Assembly: GCA_009760855.2 (NCBI GenBank)
Contig: WPIO01000019.1
Coordinates: 1,781,001-1,845,000 of the forward strand
Reading direction: 5' to 3'
DNA: 64,000 nt
Source of the DNA: Cristatella mucedo
Taxonomy: Eukaryota; Bryozoa; Phylactolaemata; Cristatellidae
The notes below the pieces were generated by a model, which saw only the letters and a list, made by a program, of their open reading frames with translations, was not told where the DNA came from and did not search any database. Below, piece after piece: positions 46,460-64,000 of the stretch. How positions within the stretch are numbered: the stretch's first letter is position 1; each line of letters starts with the position of its first letter. A program made the translations under genes and the position numbers.

Positions 46460-47168
46460 TAAAGCTGCGTTTACACGAAAGGCTGTCCCACAGATTTTGG
46501 ACAGATTTGGGCTACTACGTCATCAAAGATGACGACATTTTGGGGGATGAGCCAAGTCTGCAGACTCATCAGCAGGAGAATCTGTCTCAACTTTTTGGCC
46601 CAGCCGACCAATCAAAACCCCGGGGGTTCATCGCAAACACCAGACTGCCAAAATAAAAACGGTTGTCGTTCGTATGCTCGAGTTATATTGAGGCATTCAG
46701 AGCAAGTCTTTGAATATAGGATGTTTAAGCGTTGTAACCAATACTTAAGCCTTTTCTATAGAGCGTATGCTAGCGTCTGTTCATCAAATCGACCAACAAA
46801 TCCGTAACGGGGAGCATGACTTAGAACTATACACCCGCACACCTGAAGTGGCGTACATTACTTGGTACCACTCCCTTACCCAAACAACATTTTTTTAATT
46901 GCTTATCTTCCTTTTATTTATATTCTTCTCATACTGCTCTACAATGATGACTGCAGTGGCGAACTCAACTTCTGCCGGTGTTGGCTTGACGTCTTCGGCG
47001 AAACCCTCTTTTTTACAAGCATCCCGGATGAGAGCATGGGCGGTGGGCCGGACTAAGTCGGCCATCGAATCTGTCGTGGGCGGAACTAAATCAGTCGTGT
47101 AAACGTCATAACTACGAGGAAAGTCGGCGTCAGTCAGGAGGAAAGTCTGCCGTGTAAACGCAGCTTTA
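46460..47168. mobile_element. 709-bp TIR element, probable Tc1/mariner-type MITE
   Basis: Perfect inverted ends AAGCTGCGTTTACACG (from 46462) and CGTGTAAACGCAGCTT (to 47166), each flanked by TA. Internally it is weakly self-similar and lacks a transposase. A 3-bp TAA-type duplication (PIF/Harbinger) cannot be excluded. Confidence 0.72.
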
Positions 47169-47839
47169 AACGCAGTCACGGAGTGTATAATCTGAAAGTC
47201 TGTAACACAAAGCAATTCAAAGAAAGGTATTAGTTGTTAACGTATTCGAGAACACTCTTCTTCGTAGATGCGTAACGAAATGTTCAAGTAAATTTATTTT
47301 CTCGCGCATAAAATCTCCGTTAAATGTGTGTGTCGTGATAATAGAGTTTGCATGGTACGAATATTTAGCACCAGCTGTTACGTCAAGATGAAGACGTGCA
47401 ATAGCATCGCCTAAGGGATTTCCCTTACTTGCAATTGTCAACTTTCACTTTTGGCCTCAGCTTTCCCGCCGCCGAGGTCATCCTGCTCATAATATCTAAA
47501 GAGGCTAGATGCGAACCAAATACCCATAGTGCCTAAAAAAGATAACCAGGCGTAAGATACATTGCGAAAAATAATTCAATAAGCTATCAGGATACGAGCC
47601 TCTACATTTAGAAATACAAGTCAGACCAATTGCATACAGGTAGCACGCTAGGAGAACTAATTCTATCTCTGGGCACTTTGCATACATGTTAAAGAATAAC
47701 GTCGATTGATTAGTGATAACAGGAACCGTTTCAGCACGCAAGTGTTAACAATGGACAATTCATATGAACCAAGCGAATGGTGTGAGGAGAAAATGCATTT
47801 TACCTTCTGTTTAAATGTCCCCGAGTGATGGAGTGTCGC

Positions 47840-48740
<901 letters not shown>

Positions 48741-48743
48741 ATA

Positions 48744-48917
48744 TAATATGAATGCAATTCATTTGTATAGCACCCTCAGAGAACTGAATCTCTCTCTCTC
48801 TCTCTCCTGGTGCTTCACATATGCCACAGAACTCAACTCGCGACCTCGATTGTGAAGGCGCACACCTTAACCTCAGTCGTCAAAGGCAATCACCCTAACC
48901 CTGAACCAAACCAGGAC
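48744..48917 (-). mobile_element. SINE-1 copy, antisense, stem expanded to (CT)n
   Basis: On the + strand AATTCATTTGTATAGCACCC, then a (TC)n run, CCTGGTGCTTCACATATGCC and the head ending CTGAACCAAACCAGGA. The AGAG stem of the tail hairpin has grown into a short microsatellite. Confidence 0.75.
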
Positions 48918-49100
48918 CTAGATTATGCTTGGCGATTACACAGATAAGAGGGGGGAATACATTGTGAACAGTAGTGGACCGAGCACAGATTCTCGGGATC
49001 CTACGGAACACCCCGTATTAAAGGCTCCTCAGATCACTGTTGCCCTTTGTAGTCGATGCTTTGCAGTTTTCCACTGAGATATAATGTAGTGTAATTTGAT

Positions 49101-50110
49101 TTATCTTCTTGTGATATGGCTAGTTGAAGATGCGATCTTCTTAACGAAGCTTTCAAACTTTAAGCTGTTATCAAAGAGGACAGGTATGTTTTGAGCACAT
49201 AATGAACATCGAACCGCAGCATCACCATTTGGAAGAGCGAACACTTCTAGTCTAGCCTCGCGCTCGGGGTGTCCTGCCTCACGCTCAGGGTGTCCTGCTT
49301 CATGCTCGGGGTGTCCTGCCTCACACTCGGGGTGTCCTGCCTCGCGCTCGGAGTGTCCTGCCTCACGCTCGGAGTGTCCTGCCTCACACTCGGGGTGTCC
49401 TGCCTCGAGCTCGGGGTGTCCTGCCTCGCGCTCGGGGTGTCCTGCCTCGCGCTCGGGGTGTCCTGCCAGTAGGAGTCCGGTTTTATTCTCATTTTGTCTA
49501 AGGAAATTGGCTAACACTCAAGATTGAATGTCGGATCGGAAAGCATTTAGTTCATCGGTCACCGTAAGTGGTTTTCTGATAGTTTCAATGACACATATAG
49601 CTTGGTATTGGCAGCAAAGAAGTGCTAGCCGATCCCATATGCCCGAATCACTTTTCTGGGAGGCTCAGTATAAATGGAGAACAGCCGCCGACTGAGAGCG
49701 GGACCTTGCGGAGCTCCGCAATAATATTTATAATAATAATGCACTTGATAAAGCAATTATGATAGCAAGATATGCAATTAACTGGTCCGCTGGACGAGAC
49801 GTCACCACCACAAGACGCGTATTGAACATGATTTGACCTGTACTATTTTAACCACGCCTGTCCCTCATCTGACAGATCCATTGCTGTTATCAATCGCCCA
49901 ATTACGCTATCGTGATGAATATTTGTCAAATGCAGCTGACAGATCAAGAGCAAGACCGGGGGGGGGGGGTGGTGGTGGTACCGTCACCATCATTGTTGCT
50001 GCCTGTAATGTAGTTGGTTACGCCGAGGAGAGCAGTTTCAGTGGATCGCTGCCGCTTGAATGACGACTGAAGTTTTTCTGACAATTGATTCATCTCAACG
50101 CAACGTAACG
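49101..50110 (-). mobile_element. LINE-B relic containing an in-frame minisatellite
   Basis: The frame 49517-49101 starts LANFLRQNENKTGLLLAGHP and ends FDNSLKFESFVKKIASSTSH, matching LINE-B (FLKLNDDQTELLLIGHLRR and FKSFIQKTAST). Ten 7-residue repeats lie between. Upstream sequence to about 50110 matches decayed fingers/palm pieces. A fragment of LINE-A tail (AATAATAATGCACTTGATAA) sits at 49733. Confidence 0.75.
49257..49466. repeat. 21-bp minisatellite, 10 copies
   Basis: The unit GCTCGGGGTGTCCTGCCTCA plus one base, with few changes; on the - strand it encodes GHPEREA. It probably arose from the LINE-B codons for GHLRRVAG at the same place. Confidence 0.92.
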
Positions 50111-50291
50111 TACAGATCAGGTTTGATTGTATTTATAGTTTGGATGACAAGGACTAATTGTACCATGAGGACACACTGAATCGAAAGACTGCTCCTGAAG
50201 TAAAAAGAAAATACAGATGAGCCATCTTAAAATAGCATTCCGAGTAGTAATCCTACGTAGGATAAAAGCGTTCGCTCGCATAGTTAAAGGT

Positions 50292-50450
50292 TAGCTGATT
50301 CAAAAGCCTCATTTGTATAGAGTCAGAAGAGCCTTAACGGCTATCAACACCGTTAGCTGTGGGCATCAAGGGATCGCCCACTGCAGGACTCCATCCGAGA
50401 CTCGGCCGCAAAGAGGGAGCTCCTTAACCCTTAACCTAAGAGCTAAGACC
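50292..50450 (-). mobile_element. SINE-2 copy, antisense
   Basis: On the + strand it begins AGCTGATTCAAAAGCCTCAT, the reverse of the SINE-2 tail, followed by the body (GCCTTAACGGCTATCAACAC) and head remnants. Confidence 0.65.
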
Positions 50451-52612
50451 GGATACGATAAAGAGTGAGCTACGATAATATAATGGAAACGCATTGGAAA
50501 ATTTAAACGTAGGCGTGACCGAACGGTCTGCCAAATATCGCTTGCGCATTCTTGCTCAGCAGCACTCTCGAGGCATGTAGCCCTCACTCAAACGTGTATT
50601 CTGGCCCACAGCGGTCCATATCTATGCTCAACATTACGGACCCTCGGTAGAAACGGAATGGCTGGCTGCGCTGCTCTCGATTGCGGTCGGTAACTAATAG
50701 CCACGGGCTGCAGCCAAGCCATCGATAAACCGCCATCCTACTTTTAGCCTCAACGCTTTCGCGAATGCGTAGCTACACAAAGTGGCAATTCAAAACGAGC
50801 GCAGTTCAGCCTGCTCCGGTGTGATGCGTTCGGATGGCGAGCTGCCAGCCGACGATGCAGCAGCAGCGACCGCTCGGTCGCCGCTACTTCGTCCGCCGAT
50901 AATTAAGCGTACGAGTATTTCTGACCTCGAGCAGCTGTCGGCACGACCTCCTTGGTTAAAAGTTCGATGCCGAGCACTGCTTGCTGCCCAGCAGACCGTT
51001 GCCAGCTGCCTGCAGGCATCAGCCGGCGGCGCTGGGCAGACAGGAAAAAATAACTGCGATGGCTACAGATACATGCGCGGCCCAACACACGCCTCCAGAC
51101 GCTGCTCTTCCGACACCGGCGGCTGCTGCCTGCGCTCCTCCGCTGCCGCCGTCGGCGACTGCTGCTTGCTCCTCTGATACCGTCTGCACCGTCTCTATCT
51201 ACGTCGCCTGCTGCTGCTCGTCTGCCGCCGGCTGCTGCGTCACAGCAGCAAGCAGCTGCTCTACCGCTTATGTGCAGGTCATTTCCGCCGCTGGTGCAGC
51301 CCTGGGTCAGAAGCGGTTCTTTGCCCCGCTTCTACTTCCCACTTCCGGCATTGAAATCGGCCAGCTGGGTCACCTGCTGTACCGGCTGCATTGAGCGGTC
51401 GCTGTCTTCTAAGCGTCCAGTGACGGCGGTCAAGGATCGGACGCAAGACTTCTTCGATTGCCATCTGCTCATGCTTCGGCCGAAATCGTCGGGCTTCAAG
51501 CTCGACCTCTCCATCCGATAACCACGTAAACAGCCGGATGAAATTTCTCCTGCAGCCGATAATAATCTTTCTCGACGATTGCCGAATGTTCCGCAAAGTA
51601 GCTTCACTGCACGTCCGCCAAGACGAACGGCCATGGCGTTTTTAACGGTCAATCAAGCTCACGTCTCACGCTGACGCGTGCTCTAGCGGAAGGAGTCATA
51701 ATAAAAAATCCACCTCTGAAAACCGCGCACTTGAACTCCGGCAGGTCATCTAAACTAGAGAAGGTTCGGAGCTCTCGTCTTATCGGACCCTGCTGAGTAG
51801 TCAGCTGAAGCCAGACAGTAGTTTAGTTATCTTCCCTCTGCTTAGCCTTGACACGCGCATTTCCTACTAGAAGAACTTGTTTCGGCTTGTGAAGTAAAGG
51901 ACGTGTTGGCAACGGGGCATTCTAATTGCTTGCATAAGGTTTGCATACATTGCTGCGTCACCGCCAGCGGCGCCGTCCTACACAACCAATCGACATTCAA
52001 AGAACATTCTCTGCAATTGGTTACTGCCCACGTGTTCTTGCTCAGCAGCATGCCTACCGCTGGGTACGCGCACACACCAAGCTGCGTTCTGACGCTCAGT
52101 GGTCAATATCTATGCACAATATCAATCCCGAACCTCATTGAAACGGAATGGCAGGCTGCGCTGCTACTGGTTTCAGCTAGTAGCTACTAGCCATGGTGTG
52201 CCACCAAGCAACCGCTCCAACCCCACTCTAGGACACAGCAACGCTGTGTGAAAAGCTACGAGCTGCTATGCTACAGGACTCCAAGGAGTTGAACTCACCC
52301 AAGATGCCCAAGTCCCATCGTGAACGTCACAGCGCGCGGTGGTATGGTGAGTCGGCAAAAGAGTAGAAGTACTTCGTAATTAGCTCCATCTCGCATATTA
52401 TCGTAGTCGATACATAAAGCCAGGGGCCGGAATGGCTGGCATAGCAAACGCGCTGTACATTTACGGAGTGTTTTCGCTGATGCGATACCGTCGGCAGCAT
52501 ATTTACGATTAGGGTATCGCGCAGCATTTATTACGGTTCAGTGGGGATACGCGTACCTCAGGAATTAAAGAGCACCGTAGAAAGCGGTAGTAGACAGCAG
52601 TTGACTAGAGAG
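50451..52612. other. Unresolved GC-rich stretch
   Basis: 50780-51530 has coding-like pieces, e.g. LLRPPIIKRTSISDLEQLSA (frame 50782-51177) and SSKRPVTAVKDRTQDFFDCH (51270-51521), but in different frames and with Ala/Cys-rich low-complexity filler. A decayed gene or a chance product of GC-rich DNA; not assigned. Confidence 0.3.
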
Positions 52613-54081
52613 TAATAATAATAATAATAATAATTCACTTGATAAAGCGCCCTCAGAGAACTAAATCGCTCTCTAGGCGCTTTACATTTGCTGCAAAGTG
52701 AAATGCAATTGAATGGTAAGTAAAATCATGCTTGAAAAACATACCAAATGAATAATATGGTAGGCGTGACATGCACAGGGTCAGCATGCAAATGTGATTA
52801 GTGGCAGCATGCACAGTGTCAGCACGCATAAGCACGTGAAGGACGAATCACAGGGACCCACTAAATGCTGTCCTAAGTAGGTGTGTTTTTAAGTTCCTTT
52901 TAAATGTGGTCAGGTCGGGGGATGTTCTGACGCAGGTCGGGAGGGAGTTCCAGGCTGTGGGAGCATACGAACTAAATGCACGGTCTCCAAAGGATTTGAG
53001 GTTTGTACGAGGTATTTGTAGACTGTTGGATTCCGAAAAGCGGGTGGTACGATGCTTGGCCTGATGAGGTAGTATATCTGAAAGATAGGCTGGAGCCATA
53101 GAATGAAGGGGCCTAAAAGTGAGCGACAAAACCTTGTAGTCAATCCGTTGCTTGACTGGTAGCCAGTGCAGGTCGGCGAGAAGTGGAGTAATGTGGCAAC
53201 TGCGACGCTCACGACAGACAAGCCTAGCTGCAGAGTTTTGCGCCGGCTGCAATCGCCTGATCGCACATGCTGGTAGGCCAGTAAGCAGTGAGTTGCAGAA
53301 GTCGAGACGAGATGTCACGAATGCATGGACCAACTTAGATGTGGTATCCTTATCTAAACAAGCCCGAATTTTAGCAATGTTATGAAGCTGAAAATAGGCA
53401 GATTTGACTGTGGAGCTGATATTATCGTCTAACGAGAGGTCGCTTTGGAATACGACACTTAGATTTCGAGCTGATTCAACTGGAGATATGCTGGCAGAGC
53501 CAATTTTGAGAGTCAGCCTTTCCAATCTCTGAATCACACTGGGTTTGCCCATAACAAGTAAGTTAGTTTTATCATCGTTTAGTTTTAGAAAATTTGCTAC
53601 CATCCATGTGCGGATGTCATCAATGCATGCAGCTAGTGTGTTTAGAGAATTTGAGGTGCTCGAAGGCTGGGAAGGATCAAAGCAAATGTACAACTGAGTG
53701 TCATCCACATAGAAGTGAAAGCCTAGATTGTGCTCGGCAATCACATCAGCAAGAGGCAGAGTATAAACCGTGAAAAGAACCGGACCTAGCACGGAGCCCT
53801 AAGGTACTCCATATTTCAGAGGTACTTCAGATGATCTTTGTCCATTCACGTCAATACTCTGGAGTCTCCCACTGAGATAGGACCTGAACCACTGCAAAGC
53901 AGTGCCAGTGATGCCCAGGCGAGATGAGAGGCACTCTAGAAGAACTTTGTGATCGATGGTGTCAAAAGCTGCCGAAAGATCAAGCAAAACAAGCAGAGGC
54001 ACTCTACTCATGTCTGCATTCCTAAGTAGGTCGTTGTATACCCTAAGCAATGCTGACTCTGTGGAGTGATTAGCTCTAAAG
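52613..54081 (-). mobile_element. LINE-A copy 3, 5'-truncated
   Basis: The (TAA)n tail at 52613 is followed by the hairpin, the open 314-codon frame 53792-52848 with YVDD, the shared TAG at 53801-53799, and the upstream frame to 54050. Homology to copy 2 stops after TTAGCTCTAAAG at 54081, a clean truncation point. Confidence 0.9.
52848..54050 (-). pseudogene. LINE-A reverse transcriptase fragment with in-frame TAG
   Basis: About 400 codons open except the TAG at 53799-53801. It has its own amino-acid differences from copies 1 and 2, so it is not an assembly duplicate. Confidence 0.8.
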
Positions 54082-55361
54082 AAGTTGATAGTAGTCGACT
54101 CGCCGACAAAGGCGGACGCCAGCCTGTTGACGTGGTGTAGGCTGATGAGGGCTGGTCACGTAGGCGCTTACGCTGATCGCATTAGCCAGAAAGCCGCAAT
54201 AGATACGATACTGCGATGGCGATTGCCGGATGTCACGTTGAACGAAATAGCGAGGAAAGGACTGGAGGTGCGAGTGAGAGGAAAGCATTACGAGTTAACA
54301 AGATGGAGGAGAATAGAGTAAAAAAGAGTCACTGTCCTTAGGATAACTTCCGAGGGTTTGTCTTCTCGTCATTTCCCATTTCAGCGGACAGGCGAGGTCT
54401 GAAGCAGCCCAGCCCTCGCGTGGCCTCTGACCCGCCGTGGCGTTGAACGGCCACGCCTTGCATTTATTCAGATCCCGTTCAGAGGAAGATCGCGGACTGC
54501 TTAGTAGCACTATAGCTATGCGGGCATTCGATCGCGAGATCTGGAGTTAGGAGCGAAAAAATTCTCTTAAGGCGCTATGCAATTATTCCCATTATTAGCA
54601 TCATACTTAGTAAGAGAGGCGTTTCCGTAGACATTGTGAAAGCCTCAGTCGGGAACGTCGCAGGCGCGGATGTCTCGTCACCGCTTCGGAACCTCAGCCT
54701 CAGCGGATCCGAGACCGCCGGTGGCCGCGAAGTGGGAGCTTTTGACAGCCGCAGGGATGGTAGCTCGTGGGTCACGTGTGCTCGACCTACCCGGGTGGAT
54801 GGATGCCCCGCTGTCGCTGTCTGCTGGGCGAGGCGGTGCTGCTGGGTGGCTGCGAGGGGAGTGGATGCACAGCAACCCGGTGCGCCGTTGCTGCACTGCC
54901 TCGCGCCGCAAAGCTGCTTCACACGCAGCTGATTACGCGGCCGCGAGCGGGTCCGTCTGCTTCCGCGAAGTCTCCGCGGCAGCGGACAATGTAGCGGATT
55001 CTGATTACAGAGCAGCCAAAGTAACAGGACGCGAGTGGCAGCCGCCGCAGATTGCGCCGCTGGAGCGGCTCTCATCCCATTAGGATAGCGCTCGTCGGCC
55101 GCTGCGCGGCGGCGTGCGGCTGTTGCTCGCGACTCCGTAATTTGAAGGGCTGCTCGAGCGTCGCCCGTGAACTTGTGCAGTTTCAGCTTGCACAATGTCG
55201 CCCTGCATGTGGCTGCTTCTCTTGTCAACCACCTCAACCGTCACCGTCGCAGTGGCTTCCGCCGCTGCCGGCTGCAAATAGAGGCCCGCGCGGCTCTTAA
55301 ACACACCGCCGCCGCCGCGCGGTGGCTATAGACCTTCTGTCAGCTTAGACGCGTGCATCTA
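54082..55361. other. GC-rich region without a supported gene
   Basis: Long overlapping frames on both strands (up to 220 codons) are compositional. No domain recognised. Confidence 0.5.
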
Positions 55362-55761
<400 letters not shown>

Positions 55762-56063
55762 TGCCGCGCAGCGGCTGGAGCAGTGCAGCGTATTTTATTT
55801 TCAGCTGACCGATCACCGACCGACCGCCCCCAGCTTTAACGAACCGGGCCACCAAACGGGGGGGGGAAGTGGTGGGGGCTAGACGTTCGGCAGGCCATTC
55901 GTTACCTGTAAGGGATGTGAGCTCTCGTCTCATCTCGCGAGGCATGCGAGCTGAGGGGAAGCATGTGCGGCTGCAGACCTCGTGCTGTGGCCTCGTTCTG
56001 AGTTCGCTCGCTGCAGTCGACCCACCTAGGAATGTGTGGGTAACTTCCGGTCGCATCCATTTC

Positions 56064-56212
56064 CTCTCTCCCTCTTCCTCTCCTCTCTCTCCCTCTTTCT
56101 CTCCCTCTCTCTCCCTCTCTCCTCTCTCTCTCCTCCCTCTCTCTCTCTCTGTCTGTCTCTCTCTATAGCCTCTCCTCTCTATCTCCCCCCTCTCTCTCTC
56201 TCTCTCTTCCTC

Positions 56213-56260
<48 letters not shown>

Positions 56261-56289
56261 TCTCCCTCTCTCCCTCTCTCCCTCTCTCC

Positions 56290-56341
<52 letters not shown>

Positions 56342-56420
56342 CTCCCTCTCTCTCCCTCTCTCCTCTCTCTCCTCTCTCTCTCCTCTCTCTCACTCCTCTC
56401 GTCTCTCGTTTCTCTCAGTC
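56064..56420. repeat. CT-rich low-complexity tract
   Basis: About 360 bases of CTCTCCCTCT-type sequence. Frames through it are artefacts. It lies 1.7 kb upstream of the myosin TATA box. Confidence 0.95.
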
Positions 56421-57939
56421 AACGTCAATGGCGGTGGCGATTTCGCTTCAAGATGACGGATGTAGCAGGCCATCCATTGAGGTAACTAGCTGCTTTTGAT
56501 CTTCTAATACTCGTGAGACTTTTTTCATCACTGCTTGTAAGTTCAATTCTCGATTACACTAAAACCAGGCACCGAGCATGACTCGCTCTGGATTCGCCTA
56601 CCATCCCCGCTCGCTCCTGAATTGACTAGACTCTGTCCCAGACTCAGGCAGGCGAGCGTTCGGCTGAAGCAGCAGTGAGCCTTGTTTTCGCGAGGTACGC
56701 CCGTAAGCGGGCGTCGCCGCCGCCGCCACGCTTCGCGGTTGGCCAAAGCGAAGCTCTCGCTCTCGCTACGCTCGCTGCGATTGTGGCGATGGAGCGAAGC
56801 GAACCTTCTATCTCTGCGGCGGCGGCGGCCGCTGTGGCTGGCCAGCTGAGACCGCACCGCCGCTGTGGCCTCGAGCGCCGCCGTCGCCGGGGCGCGCCGA
56901 ACGAGGTAATCGCTTTAGACGCATTGGCGACGACCGGAGCGCGGCGGCGGCAGTCGTAATGACAACGGCAAACGGCGGCGGCCGCGCACAATGGCCCGGC
57001 GCTCGCGACGACAGACCCGGGACAGACGGCGCTAGCTGCTGCGAGGGCGCGCCCGCAGGTCGAAAAGGGAGGTGGGCGGCTCGATGGCGCGCGCGCAGTT
57101 TCGCGGCGTGGCTCGACTGGCTCAGACGTCTCAGGCGTCCCGGCCGGTGGCACGCAGCCGCGTCGGCGCTGCCGAGTTGGCGCCGCCGCCGCGGACTGAG
57201 CGGAAAGAGCGAGCTCGACTGTTGAGCTGCGGCGGTGCGGCTTGGAGGAGAGAAAGCGAACGTAGGTGGCTGGGGCTACTTATACGCGAAGGCGAACGCG
57301 GCAAGAGCTGCGGCTACTACCTACTGGATGGATCGGGGGGGGGGATAGGCCGTCTATCTGCTGAGCAAACAGTTGACGCGCAAAGGCAGCACCGCTTAAG
57401 CTGCTGCGCTCGTCTCGCCGCCGGAGCCGAGCGCCGCCGCGCGAGCGCTGGCGAACTGACCGGATGCCTCGCGCGGGCTTCGCCGCGCGCGCGACCCCGT
57501 GCGCCCCGCGCGCTCGCTGCGCGCGCGGCGCTACGAGCGCTGCCGCCCGAGCGGATCGGTTCTTCTGAGTTTCGCCTAGCGAACGGACCGGCCGCAGCCG
57601 GCGGGGGCGGCGCGAAGCGGTTAAAGGCCGCGGTCGCGTCGGCCGCGAGCCGCAGCAGCATCTGCCGGCGGCGGCCCGGCGCGGCGGTCCGTCGCGCCGC
57701 CGCCGCGCCGCCGCCTCTGTCGGGACAAGCACGGCGTACCTCTCGTCGAGGTGCGCTCGCATTTATAAGCTGGCGAGAGAGATTTGTTAAAGCTCGAAAA
57801 TCCGCCGCAGCAGTGCGCCGTGCGTCGACCGCTGCGGCGGCTGCGGCTGCGGCGGCGGCGGAGGCGGGCCGGCTAGGCTGACCTCGTTTATTACCGGTTC
57901 CGCGGCGGCACTTCTCAATCGGCCTAATTAGAGTGAGTT
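56421..57939. other. CpG island upstream of myosin heavy chain
   Basis: Very GC-rich with long Ala/Arg frames on both strands, typical of composition rather than coding. A TATAA at about 57763 could serve as an alternative upstream promoter. Confidence 0.5.
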
Positions 57940-58160
57940 TGCTTCCATATAGAGGCAGCTGAGTGCGCCCAGAAAAGGGCATTCGTAAGGAAAGTTTAGC
58001 CATCCCCCGTTGTCGGAGCAGCGATAGCGCTCGGTCGCCATTGGCCGCTGGGCCCGACGCCGCGAGCGGATCGGCGAATCGGAACGCCGCTGCGGGGGCG
58101 CGACCGGCAGAGCATACGACGAAATATATAAGGGGTCCCGCAACTCCCCGGCGGCTACGC
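57940..58160 (+). promoter_or_regulatory. Myosin heavy chain core promoter
   Basis: A good TATA box, TATATAAG, lies at 58125-58132, followed about 25-30 bases later by the presumed transcription start near 58155. Upstream, CCATATAGAG (57945-57954), close to a CArG box, lies next to the E-box CAGCTG at 57956-57961. That pairing is typical of muscle promoters. The surrounding 1.5 kb is a CpG-rich island. Confidence 0.6.
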
Positions 58161-58181
58161 GCAGACTGCTGACGATACACG
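58155..58181 (+). other. Myosin heavy chain non-coding exon 1 (5' UTR)
   Basis: A short leader ends at the donor ACACG|GTAAGC (58181/58182) and is joined to an acceptor TTTTTTCCAG at 58767. The start is inferred from the TATA box spacing. A non-coding first exon is the usual layout of animal muscle myosin genes. Confidence 0.5.
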
Positions 58182-58859
58182 GTAAGCGAGAAACGCAGGC
58201 TCCCGCAGGCGCAGGCCATCGGCGGCGGCGACGGCCAGCGGGCTGTTACATCGGTGGATTGGTTTCGACCCCGCTGTTATGGGCTGCAGTGCTCAGCCAG
58301 ACAACGCTGAACTGAGTCGTTCAGGCAGACCTCAGGGTGCGTCTGTGTGGGACGGCGGGAAACGAGTTGAGGTGGCAGACACTCGGTCGCCATGACTGGA
58401 CAGCGATAGCGCGACGTCGCTGCGTTGGCGGGCTGCTGCCGAGGCGGCGGCGATCGGGACAACGGCCGGCGGCGGCGGCGGCGGGGCTGGGAGGCGGACG
58501 GTCGAGGAGGCCTCTGGCGGCCGCCGCGCCACCTGGCGGCATTGTATTTCTTCATTGTATTTGCTTTTCTTTCGGCTTTTACCGTCGGCTCCTCGTCACT
58601 CCCCGCTCGTTCCTGTCTCGCGCCTGCTCACTCCTCGCTCGCTCGCTCAGTTGCCCAGAGCCGCCGCGCGTCCCGCGACGGCTCTGGGCGCAACTCCAGA
58701 CAGCGGCTCCTCCCCGGCCGCGGCCGCCGCCCGTTTCTATCCGTCGCTATTTGTGTTTTTTTTCCAGGCACGGGTGTATCGGAGCGTCGCGCGTTCGTCT
58801 GAGATCCGCTCGCCCTTTCGTTTGACCTTTGCTCGGCAGCTTCCGGCCAATTCGCTAGA

Positions 58860-63922
<5,063 letters not shown>

Positions 63923-64000
63923 GTACCACCGGAGATTGAACGCGCTAGCTAGTGCGTGCGAGAGTGCACGTGCTTGCCCGTGTGTGTGTGACGACGTAGC

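Noticed and set aside
46895-47215. 106-codon antisense frame inside the 709-bp TIR element
   Set aside because: Overlaps the right terminal repeat, no transposase motif, no suitable start.
54575-55237. 220-codon antisense frame
   Set aside because: GC-biased composition with overlapping equally long frames on the other strand and no recognisable domain.
56036-56485. 149-codon Leu/Ser frame
   Set aside because: Pure translation of a CT-rich low-complexity tract.
56644-58219. Long frames on both strands (up to 300 codons) in the CpG island
   Set aside because: Ala/Arg/Pro-rich on both strands, no domain, overlapping the myosin promoter and TATA box; explained by GC composition.

Overview
The window is animal nuclear DNA: spliced genes with GT-AG introns, very long introns, CpG-rich promoters, tRNA-derived SINEs and CR1/L2-type LINEs. 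The muscle myosin gene has tandem alternative P-loop exons, an arrangement I recall from molluscs. I therefore favour a spiralian (lophotrochozoan) invertebrate, but the species cannot be fixed from the sequence.

Three host genes are supported. (1) On the + strand, 265-34866, is a complete MAP2K4/MKK4 orthologue. I rebuilt it as 12 coding exons whose phases all agree, giving 400 residues with the JNK/p38 docking site, glycine loop, catalytic Lys, HRD, DFG and the Ser/Thr activation-loop pair. Its introns are packed with transposons. (2) On the - strand, 42693-44105, is a single-exon 470-residue protein that I recognise as Fanconi anaemia core-complex protein FANCE. (3) On the + strand, from about 58155 to beyond the right edge, is the 5' end of a muscle myosin heavy chain gene: TATA promoter, non-coding exon, then coding exons as far as the ATP-binding P-loop. 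The P-loop exon occurs twice (63102-63225 and 63805-63922) with the same entry and exit phases, so the two copies look like mutually exclusive exons.

Most of the rest is mobile DNA. LINE family A (CR1/L2 type, YVDD reverse transcriptase) has three young copies plus many 3' tails and relics. LINE family B survives only as decayed pieces, one fused in frame to family A. A tRNA-derived SINE family ends in a copy of the LINE-A 3' hairpin, and a second SINE family has a different tail. DNA elements include a 1.88-kb Tc1/mariner-like element with an internal duplication, two TA-flanked elements with inverted repeats, a Tc1 transposase relic, and a 191-bp hAT element with an 8-bp target duplication whose termini match the SPIN family known for horizontal transfer.

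The points most worth following are: the identical in-frame TAG at the Gln of the PQG motif in all three young LINE-A copies; the shared SINE/LINE tail hairpin; the SPIN-like element; the duplicated myosin P-loop exons; and a recurrent class of short near-perfect fold-backs in the MKK4 introns and nearby DNA.
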